Shown here one piece after another: positions 6,441 through 14,296 of a DNA stretch of 19,675 nt. Origin of the DNA: an uncultured Brevinema sp. (GTDB taxonomy: Bacteria; Spirochaetota; Brevinematia; Brevinematales; Brevinemataceae); assembly GCA_947040475.1 (NCBI GenBank), contig CAMRBT010000006.1, positions 1-19,675 of the forward strand, read 5' to 3'. Each line of letters starts with the position of its first letter. The first letter of the stretch is position 1. The notes under the pieces were generated by a model. That model was given only the letters and a program-made list of their open reading frames with translations. It was not told the origin of the DNA and did not search any database. A program made the position numbers and the translations under genes.

Positions 6441-7469
6441 ATGAAACTAAGTATTATTGGTACCAGTATCATTAGCACTAAAATGTTAGAAGCTATAAAG
6501 TTGTACCCAGAGATTGAATTGGATTATATTTGTTCACGATCTTCTTCAAAAGGTGAAGAATTTATTCAACAATACGGATTCAAAAATCATGTGTCTACCG
6601 TCGAAGAATTAGCTCAAACCAATACAGAAGCGGTTTATATAGCCTCGCCAAACAGTTTTCACTACCCTCAAGCAAAGATATTAATAGAACAAGGTAAACA
6701 TATTTTATTAGAAAAAGCTTTTACAAGTAATAGTATACAAGCTAAAGAATTAATAGAATTAGCAAAAATGAAAAATGTTGTTCTCATGGAAGCTATCGTC
6801 ACACCCTTTTTACCTAATTTTAAAAAATTACAAGAAATTATTCCTCCAAATAAAGAAATTATTCATGTCAACTTAGCCTTTGCAAAGGTAAGTTCTAAAC
6901 TTAATGATTTTATTAAAGGTAATAACACAAATATATTTTCTTCTGAGATGTCAGCTGGTTCCTTGATGGATCTAGGTGTTTATGGGATTTGGTTTGCTGT
7001 TGCTTTATGGGGAGAACCAAAAAAAATATCTTATCATTCTCTTGTTAAATTGTCTACAGGTGTAGACGGAAAAGGATTATTAGTGCTTTCTTATCATTCT
7101 TTTGATGTAAAAATCACCCACTCTAAAATTTCAAACGACGGTTTAGATGCTCATATTTATACCAAAAAACGTCAAATTATAGGTAGTGATTTTTCTATAC
7201 TTTCTAGAATATTAGATATTGATACCCATCAACACATCATAAAAGATGTCAGTGTAGCCCAACAACATACTCAATATTATTATGAATTAGGAGAATTTCT
7301 CCGTTGTGTTAGCTCTGGGGATAAATCCTTTTTTAAGTCTCTTGAAAATACTGTAATAGTTATGGATATTCTCGATGAAGCTAGAAAACAAGCTAAGATT
7401 GTTTTTCCTGATGATATTCCCCTAATAAATACAGATACAATAAAAAAGCCCCTACTAGTAATAAACTAG
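6441..7469 (+). CDS. Gfo/Idh/MocA family NAD(P)-dependent oxidoreductase
   Basis: A 342-aa soluble dehydrogenase of the Gfo/Idh/MocA family, which oxidises or reduces sugars, inositols or related polyols with NAD(P). The N-terminal Rossmann part starts MKLSIIGTSIIS and has the ASPNSFHYPQA segment (68-78). The catalytic Lys is K92 in LLEKAFTSN, where the family has EKP. The C-terminal part has AGSLMDLGVYGIW, matching the usual GGxxxDxGxY substrate-domain motif. TAGGAG precedes the ATG. It appears monocistronic. The last codons (KKPLLVIN, stop TAG) are encoded by the terminator hairpin that follows. The substrate is not identifiable from the window. Confidence 0.9.
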   Translation: MKLSIIGTSIISTKMLEAIKLYPEIELDYICSRSSSKGEEFIQQYGFKNHVSTVEELAQTNTEAVYIASPNSFHYPQAKILIEQGKHILLEKAFTSNSIQAKELIELAKMKNVVLMEAIVTPFLPNFKKLQEIIPPNKEIIHVNLAFAKVSSKLNDFIKGNNTNIFSSEMSAGSLMDLGVYGIWFAVALWGEPKKISYHSLVKLSTGVDGKGLLVLSYHSFDVKITHSKISNDGLDAHIYTKKRQIIGSDFSILSRILDIDTHQHIIKDVSVAQQHTQYYYELGEFLRCVSSGDKSFFKSLENTVIVMDILDEARKQAKIVFPDDIPLINTDTIKKPLLVIN

Positions 7470-7478
7470 GGGGCTTTT
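7444..7478. terminator. bidirectional terminator at the end of the Gfo/Idh gene
   Basis: AAAAGCCCC plus CTAGT (7444-7459, with a 2-base TA bulge) pairs with ACTAG plus GGGGCTTTT (7465-7478), loop AATAA. T runs occur on both strands, so it can also end the minus-strand membrane-protein gene, whose stop is just downstream at 7481. The stop codon of the plus gene (7467-7469) lies in the 3' arm. Confidence 0.88.
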
Positions 7479-7480
7479 AT

Positions 7481-7729
7481 TCAATCTCTATAATTAATGG
7501 ATTCTATTACTTTAATAAATCTCCAAACAGCAATGATAAATGCTATAAAAAAACTTTTGACAAATCTGTAAACATAAAGGCATACTAATAAAACAGGATT
7601 TACGACTATAAGAACTAATATGGACAAGTAAATTTTAATAGTATAGAAGATTTTGAAGAGCATAAGAAGAATATTAAACTTGCATTTACTTATTAAATTT
7701 ATCATTTTTACACGATTTTCATAAGTCAT
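7481..7729 (-). CDS. small hypothetical membrane protein
   Basis: An 82-aa protein that I do not recognise. It has a short polar N-terminus (MTYENRVKMINLISKCK) followed by long hydrophobic stretches from about residue 18 to 75, enough for two membrane helices, and a short charged tail. A very strong AGGAGGAGG site lies 5 bases before the ATG, which supports real translation. It follows the 220-aa ORF by 37 bases in the same direction and probably shares its promoter. Its C-terminus reaches the shared terminator. Function unknown. Confidence 0.65.
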   Translation of the reverse strand: MTYENRVKMINLISKCKFNILLMLFKIFYTIKIYLSILVLIVVNPVLLVCLYVYRFVKSFFIAFIIAVWRFIKVIESINYRD

Positions 7730-7766
7730 TTTAACCTCCTCCTACTACTTCGTTTTTTCTAAGTAA

Positions 7767-8429
7767 TTATTTATCTAAAAAATTTTGTGCAAATTTTGCA
7801 GATTTAGCGAGCCAATCTGGAATTAATCCCGTTCCGCTAAGCTTATCAAGAAGTTTAAAGAACAAATCAACATAACTCCCCTCATCATTGTTATCTTTAG
7901 CATTTTCTAGTTGAGAGATTATATTCTGTATCTCTATTTTGTTTTCTACCCTTATACTGTCAGATGCTTGTACTTGGATATTAAGATCTATAAGCGTTGA
8001 TATATTTGTTGTGCTTTCGTTATTAATCTTTGCATCAGCAGAATTGTTATCATCATCATTAATAATGATAATTGAAGAAGACTCTTTTTTGTTTTCTGAT
8101 ATATTTTCTGACTTTGAAATATCTTTATCAGGTATGATAGAGTCTGTCTTTTGATTTATTTTTAAATTTTCTAGGTGTTTAGCATAATTGATTAATTGTT
8201 TTTTTTCTTCACTATTAAAATATTTAAGTAATTCTAATATATAGTTATGCCCTCTACCTGAAAAATATGGAATATAATCACCAAATCCTGCTTTTGGATC
8301 ATTCATATCGTATAGTTCATTAATTTTATTGTTTTCAATAGCACAATCATGTTTTAATACTGCTCTTGTTTTTGACAAATCATTCTCACAGTATTCTGAT
8401 ATCAATTGTACAGCTTGGCTAATAGTCAT
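7767..8429 (-). CDS. hypothetical acidic two-part protein
   Basis: A 220-aa protein with no family that I recognise and no signal peptide. Residues 1-95 look like a compact helical domain (MTISQAVQLISEYCEND, then FGDYIPYFSGRGHNYILELLKYF). Residues ~95-150 are a polar, low-complexity linker with an IIIINDDDNN stretch. The last ~70 residues look helical again and end in DKLSGTGLIPDWLAKSAKF. GGAG lies 7 bases before the ATG, and a good promoter lies upstream. It forms a two-gene unit with the small membrane protein. A folded head, flexible linker and C-terminal helices would suit an adaptor or effector, but that is speculation. Confidence 0.7.
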   Translation of the reverse strand: MTISQAVQLISEYCENDLSKTRAVLKHDCAIENNKINELYDMNDPKAGFGDYIPYFSGRGHNYILELLKYFNSEEKKQLINYAKHLENLKINQKTDSIIPDKDISKSENISENKKESSSIIIINDDDNNSADAKINNESTTNISTLIDLNIQVQASDSIRVENKIEIQNIISQLENAKDNNDEGSYVDLFFKLLDKLSGTGLIPDWLAKSAKFAQNFLDK

Positions 8430-8463
8430 TTTGTAACTCCTATATATCTTACATCATCTCTTC

Positions 8464-8492
8464 ATTATATTATATATCACTAAGAATTACAA
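8464..8492 (-). promoter_or_regulatory. promoter of the hypothetical two-gene unit
   Basis: Minus strand: TTGTAA (8487-8492), 17 bases, TATAAT (8464-8469), about 35 bases before the 220-aa ORF. The -10 is perfect and the -35 moderate. The rest of the 8430-8600 gap is AT-rich with no other clear signal. Confidence 0.65.
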
Positions 8493-8600
8493 TAATCTTT
8501 AATTTATTTCTAAAATATAGCGACTAAATACTGTAAATATTTTGATTGTATGTTATTATTTATAAGAGTCGAAAATATTATTAAGAAAGACAATATAATA

Positions 8601-8878
8601 GTAAAAGATAAGGTTTTATTAGTTACAGCTAGCTCTAGAGGTGTTGAGCTATCCAATTTATGCAGACACTTGCTGAAAATGGCTCTAAAGTATATCTAGC
8701 TGGCTTTGAAATGGATAAGGGGCAAGAAGAAGTCGATAAATTAAAAAAAGATGGCTATAATGCTGTGTTATTTTTAGCAAGCGATCTATCTTCTTATATG
8801 ACAGGTGAATTATTAGAAGTTGCTGGTGGATTCGGTAAAAAAAGCCCTATCTACTCCTTCATAAAAAACAAGGGTTAA
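8601..8878 (+). pseudogene. decayed short-chain dehydrogenase/reductase (SDR)
   Basis: The remains of an SDR oxidoreductase gene, normally ~250 codons. An N-terminal piece (VKDKVLLVTASSRGVEL, from 8601) carries the nucleotide-binding start but lacks a good start codon. A frameshift near 8650-8662 moves the reading to the frame of MQTLAENGSKVYLAG (from 8660). After KKDGYNAVLF the sequence jumps to the C-terminal SDR block LASDLSSYMTGELLEVAGGFG and stops at 8878. The whole catalytic middle (Ser-Tyr-x3-Lys) is missing. One deletion plus one frameshift explain this. The remaining 72-codon frame is unlikely to be functional. Confidence 0.85.
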
Positions 8879-8910
8879 TCAAGCCCTATTTATCGTTAAA
8901 TTTCAAATCA

Positions 8911-8941
8911 AAAAAGCCACCTCATTATAAGGTGGCTTTTT
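8911..8941. terminator. bidirectional terminator between SDR remnant and flavoreductase
   Basis: AAAAAGCCACCT (8911-8922) pairs perfectly with AGGTGGCTTTTT (8930-8941), loop CATTATA. It serves the dead SDR gene on plus and the flavoreductase gene on minus. Confidence 0.9.
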
Positions 8942-8961
8942 ATTTTGTGTTTACACTTTAT

Positions 8962-10626
8962 TTATTTAATAGTGATAAATTCTGCTGCTTGTTGTCCAGC
9001 AATACGTCCAAATACATAAGAGCCCATGTATGCTCCAACAATAAAGTCTGTTACTTCACCAGCTGCATACAATCCTTTAACTACAGTGCCATCTTTATAC
9101 AAGACTTCAGCTTTTTCATTAGCGGTTACCCCACCACGTGTCATATGAAATGCAGAACGTACAGGAATAGCGTAATAAGGACCTTTTGCTGTAAATTGAC
9201 GACTATAAGGAGTTCTTCCCATAGGATCTGTAATTTCACCAGCGATTGCTTTGTTATAAATATTAAATGCATTCGCAAAATTGTTAGAGTCTATTTTTAG
9301 TTTTCCTGCAAGTTCTTCTAATGTTTGTCCTGTAGATACCCAGCCATAATCTTCGTGTGAACGTAAACGGTAACAAATATCTTTTGTAGATTGATCGTAT
9401 ATATAATAAACTTTTTCACCTTCTTGAGATTGTATCGCTTTTGCAATTTCGTCTCTGGCTGTTTTTTCGTTAACAAAACGATTTCCTTGAGCATTAACTA
9501 AGAAAAAATCTCCACGAGGATCGTCTGTTCCTGTGAGTGCACGAGTTTTTGGATAAGTAAAAGGAAATATATTATAGACTCCTAAGTTTTTTAAGCCCAT
9601 ATTGTATTTTTCAAATACAGGGATAAAATCACCTTGGTTTTGTTCTTGATTAGAAGTATACAATCCTACTAAATCTGTTCTATATTTTTTTAGAAGTTCA
9701 GCATTTGCTGAGAATCCACCAGTCGCAATAATTACAGCATCTGCCATGATTTTGTATGTTTGATCTTTATATTGAACGGTAGCACCTTTAACGATTTTAT
9801 TTTCTATAATAAGATCTACGCCTTTAGTTCCTGTACGAATATCCACGCCAAGATCTCTAACAACTTGTTCTATATTATCTTGAATATGTTCACCTGCATA
9901 GGAATTAGAAGTATTCATAAAAGAGCGTTTTGCATAAATGTAATCAAGGGTAATACCAAATTCTCTCATCCATTTGTCAATCTCAGCAGCTCCATCAACA
10001 AAAGCTCTAAGACGTTCTGGTGTATCTGTAGTTTTTCTAGCTATGAACTCAGCATAGAGTTCTTCTTTAGTTGTAGGGATATTAGCTTTTTTCTCAGCTT
10101 CTGTATCTACCATATCGTAGAAATCTTTATCAAATTTTCCATTACCACTTAAGATATCTAATTTTTCAATTAGAGTAACTTCTGCTCCACCTTTACTAGC
10201 CTCGATAGCAGCGGCAAGACCTGCTGGACCTCCACCAATAATAAGAACACTTGTTTGTATATCCTCAATAGGAGCTGTTGGTATAGCACTTACTGTTTTA
10301 AATGTGATTTTAGGAGTTTCTTTGTTAAGCTCAGTCAATGCTTTAGCGACAGCACTTTTAATTCCAAAAGAAGTAAAAGTAGCACCAGAAACACTATCCA
10401 CAGCTGGAGTATTTTCTGTAATAATTCTATCTCTCATGATAGGGAAAGCTCTATTCATAAGAAGACTAGTTTCGTTATCAGATACAAGCACAATATCTTT
10501 AATTTTATCGTCAGTAAGTTCTACAGTGACTTTAATATCACCACCATAACCTATACCAACGCCTTCAGATTTATTCTGTGCACAAGCACTAACAAATACC
10601 ATTAATATTAATAAAAAAAATTTCAT
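8962..10626 (-). CDS. lipoprotein FMN-linked FAD reductase (flavocytochrome c/fumarate reductase-like)
   Basis: A 554-aa exported oxidoreductase. Residues 1-15 are a lipoprotein signal with lipobox VSAC (C15). Residues ~22-100 are an FMN-binding domain with the ApbE flavinylation motif DSVSGATFTS, where T83 would carry FMN. From ~124 a FAD-binding fumarate-reductase-type domain follows, with GGGPAG (131-136), a second FAD segment IIATGGFSANAELL (299-312) and the closing AAGEVT (521-526). No heme CXXCH is present. It probably reduces an organic electron acceptor outside the inner membrane. The Arg found in fumarate reductases in the GANR-type motif after AAGEVT is not seen (VGAYMGSYVFG instead), so the acceptor is probably not fumarate. 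GGAGG lies 4 bases before the ATG. It has its own promoter and a palindrome that may bind a regulator. Confidence 0.9.
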   Translation of the reverse strand: MKFFLLILMVFVSACAQNKSEGVGIGYGGDIKVTVELTDDKIKDIVLVSDNETSLLMNRAFPIMRDRIITENTPAVDSVSGATFTSFGIKSAVAKALTELNKETPKITFKTVSAIPTAPIEDIQTSVLIIGGGPAGLAAAIEASKGGAEVTLIEKLDILSGNGKFDKDFYDMVDTEAEKKANIPTTKEELYAEFIARKTTDTPERLRAFVDGAAEIDKWMREFGITLDYIYAKRSFMNTSNSYAGEHIQDNIEQVVRDLGVDIRTGTKGVDLIIENKIVKGATVQYKDQTYKIMADAVIIATGGFSANAELLKKYRTDLVGLYTSNQEQNQGDFIPVFEKYNMGLKNLGVYNIFPFTYPKTRALTGTDDPRGDFFLVNAQGNRFVNEKTARDEIAKAIQSQEGEKVYYIYDQSTKDICYRLRSHEDYGWVSTGQTLEELAGKLKIDSNNFANAFNIYNKAIAGEITDPMGRTPYSRQFTAKGPYYAIPVRSAFHMTRGGVTANEKAEVLYKDGTVVKGLYAAGEVTDFIVGAYMGSYVFGRIAGQQAAEFITIK

Positions 10627-10641
10627 TTTTCCTCCGAAATT

Positions 10642-10657
10642 CTATGTAAATACATAG
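10642..10657. promoter_or_regulatory. 16-base palindrome, candidate operator of the flavoreductase gene
   Basis: CTATGTA-AA-TACATAG, perfect 7-bp arms with a 2-base centre. It sits immediately after the expected transcription start of the minus-strand promoter (10666-10694) and before the ribosome binding site, a classical repressor position. Confidence 0.5.
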
Positions 10658-10665
10658 TGTGTATT

Positions 10666-10694
10666 AGTATAACTGTTCTTCAAGAATAAATCAA
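10666..10694 (-). promoter_or_regulatory. promoter of the flavoreductase gene
   Basis: Minus strand: TTGATT (10689-10694), a 17-base spacer, TATACT (10666-10671), ~40 bases before the start codon. It is independent of the microcompartment operon, which ends just upstream at the terminator 10722-10764. Confidence 0.7.
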
Positions 10695-10721
10695 ATTTTG
10701 TTTGTTTATATAGGTATTTTT

Positions 10722-10764
10722 AAAAAAACTCCTATGCTCTAAAGATAGAGAATAAGAGTTTTTT
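10722..10764. terminator. terminator of the microcompartment operon
   Basis: AAAAAACTC (10723-10731) pairs with GAGTTTTTT (10756-10764). The 24-base loop can form a further short stem (CTCT 10737-10740 with AGAG 10747-10750). It lies ~20 bases past the pduT stop on the minus strand and has T runs on both strands. Confidence 0.7.
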
Positions 10765-10785
10765 AATAATTTTAGTTAAGTATTC

Positions 10786-11331
10786 TTATATTAAGAATTT
10801 CAATAAGTCTGGAGAAACATTTTGTATAATACTAGTTTCCATGAGCATACCTGTATCAGCAGCTTTTTCTTCAATGTGTTTAACAGCGACTTCAACAGAA
10901 TCGATATCTCCTGTTAAAACAACAAATCCTTTACCACCAATAGCAAAGCCCATACGTATTTCGATAATACTTACATTGGATATTTTTACAGCTTCATCAG
11001 CACCAATAATAGCGTCGATAACAGCATAATATTCTAATACGCCTACTGCTCCACCCATAGAAATTTCTGTAAATCCTTCTATTGCTTGAATAACTTGAGG
11101 ATCAATATTAGGGATAACAGAATGACTCACAATATAAGGTGACCCACTGTCCAAACCGACTTGAAGAGCTTCTTTAACAGAGGAGGTATCTCCACCTACT
11201 AAAATAACGTATTTACCTGGACAAATAGTAGTTGATCTGAGAATTACAATATTAGCTGCTTTTATCATTATATCAGCTGTTTTAATACCTCTGGCAATAC
11301 TACGGAATTCAATCATAGCTATAGATTTCAT
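10786..11331 (-). CDS. pduT: PduT-like tandem BMC-domain shell protein with Fe-S site
   Basis: A 181-aa BMC-T protein: two BMC domains in tandem (about 1-90 and 93-181, the second starting AVGVLEYYAVIDAI). Three copies form a pseudo-hexameric shell tile. The TTICPGK motif with C37 matches PduT, where three such Cys residues hold a [4Fe-4S] cluster in the central pore and are thought to pass electrons across the shell. It is the last gene of the operon, 13 bases after pduS, the likely electron partner. An AAAGGA site precedes the start. It is the only BMC-domain shell tile in the window, so the hexameric shell proteins must be encoded elsewhere. Confidence 0.93.
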   Translation of the reverse strand: MKSIAMIEFRSIARGIKTADIMIKAANIVILRSTTICPGKYVILVGGDTSSVKEALQVGLDSGSPYIVSHSVIPNIDPQVIQAIEGFTEISMGGAVGVLEYYAVIDAIIGADEAVKISNVSIIEIRMGFAIGGKGFVVLTGDIDSVEVAVKHIEEKAADTGMLMETSIIQNVSPDLLKFLI

Positions 11332-11344
11332 GATACAATCCTTT

Positions 11345-12655
11345 TTATTTTTTTATACATATATATTGACTAGTAATTTCTGTTACTTTACCAGAAATAG
11401 AAGCGTGAATATTAGCACCTAAAGCATTAGTTGCTATTTGTGCAATTAAATCGCCTTGTTTGACAGTGTCACCTACTTTTACAACAGGTTCAGATTCTTT
11501 ACCTATGTGTTGTTTTAGAGGGATCCAAACAGTATCTGGACTAAAGCTCACTGTTTGTTGAGGAACTTGTTCTTTATAACGATTTACATCTATCATATAA
11601 ACTAAACGATAACTTGGTAGTAAACGCTCGTTTCTAAAAAGTTCAGGCTCGCGTAATTCACCTTTCGGGAATTTTTTACCTGCTAATGTTCTTTTAGCTA
11701 GTTGATTGATACGTCGTGGAGAAAGATGCATAGGACATACAATATCACAAACACCACACTCACAACAGAGTAATGATTCTTCAAAAACAGGATTTTCTTC
11801 AATATTACCAAAGGCAATATTTCTCATTACTTTATGTGGGTGTAAAGGATGTCCTATTAAAAATCTAGGACATAGATCTGTACACATTCTACATTGAATA
11901 CAAGCAGAGTTTGTCTGATTAATCAAATGTTGAACTGGTGTGTTTTGACGTTTTAAGAGATAATGATCTTTTTCTAAAACAATCAAGGAATTACTTGTTT
12001 TAGTAATAGTTAAATCTCCAATATCTTCACAGTTATAAATTTTTCCCATCATTGGTCCACCCATAATGACAGAAAATTCAGAGTTTAACAATCCAACTTT
12101 TTCGAGACATTCTGAAACTTTCATTCCAATAGATGCTTCTACAATAGAAGGAATTTTAACATCCCCTATTACGGAGAGGGTTTTTGTAGTTTTTGGTATA
12201 TCTTTTAGAGCATCAGCAGTATCACAGACAGTACCAACATTTGATACAGCAACGCCTATATCTTTAGGTAATTTACCTATAGGGACACGTCTACCTGTTG
12301 CTTCTAAAATCATTACTTGTTCATCACCAGCAGGATAGAAACTATTCATTTGTAAAATCTCAATATTATGAGATCCTATCGCTTGTTTCAAAACCTCGAT
12401 TTCTTTAGTATATGTTTTTTTCATAGCTATAACAAGTTTAGAACATTTCATATGTTTTCCAATGATTAACATTGTCTCAACAATATCTTTAGCTCTTGTT
12501 CTTATTAAATATTTATCACTATGAATTAATGGTTCACATTCTGCTGCATTCAAAATAAAATATTCTGTTTCTGCAGCGTATTTAACATGAGTTGGAAACC
12601 CAGCACCACCGGCACCTACGACGCCAGCAGTAGTTATTTTTTCAATTAAGCCCAT
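11345..12655 (-). CDS. pduS: PduS-like Fe-S flavoprotein (RnfC-related, SLBB domain)
   Basis: A 436-aa electron-transfer protein related to RnfC/NuoF. The N-terminal glycine-rich segment GVVGAGGAGFPTHVK (11-25) is the nucleotide/flavin-binding start, and a SLBB-type region follows (~160-215). Two ferredoxin-like [4Fe-4S] motifs are intact: C252-C255-C258-C262 and C297-C300-C303-C307. The C-terminal part (~400-436) is a barrel-like tail with VGDTVKQGDLIA, as in RnfC. In propanediol microcompartments PduS reduces cobalamin and can work with PduT. Here it probably links NADH to an electron route through the shell. The gene is complete and 14 bases from pduQ. Confidence 0.93.
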   Translation of the reverse strand: MGLIEKITTAGVVGAGGAGFPTHVKYAAETEYFILNAAECEPLIHSDKYLIRTRAKDIVETMLIIGKHMKCSKLVIAMKKTYTKEIEVLKQAIGSHNIEILQMNSFYPAGDEQVMILEATGRRVPIGKLPKDIGVAVSNVGTVCDTADALKDIPKTTKTLSVIGDVKIPSIVEASIGMKVSECLEKVGLLNSEFSVIMGGPMMGKIYNCEDIGDLTITKTSNSLIVLEKDHYLLKRQNTPVQHLINQTNSACIQCRMCTDLCPRFLIGHPLHPHKVMRNIAFGNIEENPVFEESLLCCECGVCDIVCPMHLSPRRINQLAKRTLAGKKFPKGELREPELFRNERLLPSYRLVYMIDVNRYKEQVPQQTVSFSPDTVWIPLKQHIGKESEPVVKVGDTVKQGDLIAQIATNALGANIHASISGKVTEITSQYICIKK

Positions 12656-12669
12656 TTTTTCATCCTAAT

Positions 12670-13791
12670 TTATAAAATTGCTTTGTAAATTTCTTCGATT
12701 TCTTGTATTGTTGGTTTAACAGGATTTGTATTAATACAAGGATCTACATGAGCTGCTTTAGCCATTTCTGGAATAGCTGCTAAATAAGCCTCTTTAGAAA
12801 TACCAAATTCTGTTACAGATCTTTCTAATTGAACTGCATTACATAAGTATTCAACACCAACTAAAAGAGAAATTACACCTTCCTCATCTGAAGATGAAGG
12901 AAATCCTAATAAAGCTGCTATTTTTGCATATTTATGAGCTGAATTTCTTTGGTTGATTTTGATAATTTGTGGCATTAATAATGCATTCGCTCTACCATGA
13001 GGTATTGGAAACTTTCCACCCAAAATATGAGACATAGCATGGTTTAGTCCTAATCCAGAGTTTGTAAAAGCAACTCCAGCCATACAAGAAGCTTCGTGCA
13101 TAATCATACGAGCTTTCATATTGTTTCCATCTTTAACAACATTAATCAATTCTTGGAATACCATTTTACATACTTTTTCAGATAATGCTTCTGTAAAAAC
13201 ATTTGAATCTGTTGCAACATAGGATTCTAAGACGTGAGTCAACACATCAATTCCACTTTCAGCAGAAACTTTAGGAGGACAAGATTTTGTCATTAAAGAG
13301 TCAAGAATAGCAACATCTGGAATAATAAGATCAGATACTAGAGGTATCTTTATGTGATTTTTTGTATCTGTGATAACAGCATATGATGTTACTTCAGATC
13401 CAGCTCCACTTGTTGTTGGAATAGCAATTAATGCAGGTTTGATGAATTCTTTATTGATTTCTTTGTGCACTTCATTACTATAAAAAATAAAACCCTTTGA
13501 TGCATCAATTACAGATCCACCACCTAAAGCCACTACAGCATCAGGATTGAATTCTATTAATTCTGCAACTCCTTTTGTAACTGTTTCAAAAGACGGGTTT
13601 GCTTCAACTTCATCAAAAATAGTATATTTAATTTTTTGTTCATTCAAACGAGAAGTAATAATATCACATAGACCAATTTTATTCATCATTTGGTCGGTAA
13701 CAATTAATACTCGTGAGTAGCTAGAATAATCATAATCATGACTAGAATTTTCACCAGAAACAATTTTTGTTTTAAGAGTTAATCCATTCAT
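12670..13791 (-). CDS. pduQ: microcompartment iron-containing alcohol dehydrogenase (PduQ/EutG)
   Basis: A 373-aa group III alcohol dehydrogenase that reduces the aldehyde made in the microcompartment to the alcohol and regenerates NAD+. GGGSVIDASK (90-99) binds the nucleotide. The metal ligands fit FucO spacing: D182 and H186 in GIDVLTH, H251 in GLNHAMSH and H265 in IPHGRA. Length and the GLGLNHAMSH region resemble PduQ slightly more than the longer EutG; in an ethanolamine setting the product would be ethanol. AAGGTGG precedes the ATG. A short palindrome (13806-13820, TATACCT-T-AGGTATA) lies in the 51-base gap before it. In the operon it stands directly before pduS. Confidence 0.92.
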   Translation of the reverse strand: MNGLTLKTKIVSGENSSHDYDYSSYSRVLIVTDQMMNKIGLCDIITSRLNEQKIKYTIFDEVEANPSFETVTKGVAELIEFNPDAVVALGGGSVIDASKGFIFYSNEVHKEINKEFIKPALIAIPTTSGAGSEVTSYAVITDTKNHIKIPLVSDLIIPDVAILDSLMTKSCPPKVSAESGIDVLTHVLESYVATDSNVFTEALSEKVCKMVFQELINVVKDGNNMKARMIMHEASCMAGVAFTNSGLGLNHAMSHILGGKFPIPHGRANALLMPQIIKINQRNSAHKYAKIAALLGFPSSSDEEGVISLLVGVEYLCNAVQLERSVTEFGISKEAYLAAIPEMAKAAHVDPCINTNPVKPTIQEIEEIYKAIL

Positions 13792-13842
13792 ATTTCCACC
13801 TTATTTATACCTTAGGTATATTTTTTTTAATATCTTATATTT

Positions 13843-14286
13843 TTATAATTCAGACCAATTTGCAGGGTACATAACGCAAATAAATCTAGCCGAGTTTTTG
13901 GATCTAAAAATGATACTGCTATCTTTTGGGATATAGATCATATCTCCCGCTTTACCAATAACAGATTGATTATTAATTTCGATTTCTAATTCTCCGTCAA
14001 CAATATAATCTAACTCATCATACTTAAGTGTCCAAGGAAATTCGGTATGTTTCATTTCCATAACTGCTACACCAAGACGAGGACTTTCTTCTAATGTTAA
14101 AACATCCGTAACATAAACATTTTCTATTTTTTTACCTTGTACTTCAAATGGTTCTGCTTTAACTGTTTTAGTTTTAATAAGCGTTATACCACCAGCAATA
14201 GTTTGTCGATCAAATGGGAATTCTGGACCCGTTTCGTTTAAAATTCGAGAAACAACTTCCTCAACAAGTGCTTTAATATCTTGCAT
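13843..14286 (-). CDS. eutQ: EutQ cupin protein, short form
   Basis: A 147-aa EutQ. Residues 1-18 form an amphipathic helix (DIKALVEEVVSRIL) like the encapsulation peptides that target cargo into microcompartments. The remaining ~120 residues are the cupin-like barrel (PWTLKYDELDYIVDGELEIEI, then GDMIYIPKDSSIIF). Enterobacterial EutQ is ~230 aa with a longer N-terminal part; the short form here retains the barrel. EutQ has been linked to acetate kinase activity and shell assembly in ethanolamine metabolosomes. It lies 10 bases after eutH, with an AAGAAGG site. Confidence 0.9.
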   Translation of the reverse strand: MQDIKALVEEVVSRILNETGPEFPFDRQTIAGGITLIKTKTVKAEPFEVQGKKIENVYVTDVLTLEESPRLGVAVMEMKHTEFPWTLKYDELDYIVDGELEIEINNQSVIGKAGDMIYIPKDSSIIFRSKNSARFICVMYPANWSEL

Positions 14287-14296
14287 ATAGACCTTC

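Noticed and set aside
9760..10605. Plus-strand ORFs opposite the flavoreductase gene
   Set aside because: They are Ser/Cys-rich shadow frames of a clear minus-strand gene, without ribosome binding sites.
13806..13828. Palindrome plus T8 before pduQ as a terminator
   Set aside because: The T run follows on the plus strand, where no gene ends; the centre is one base, so a stable hairpin is doubtful. It is kept only as a possible operator in the pduQ entry.
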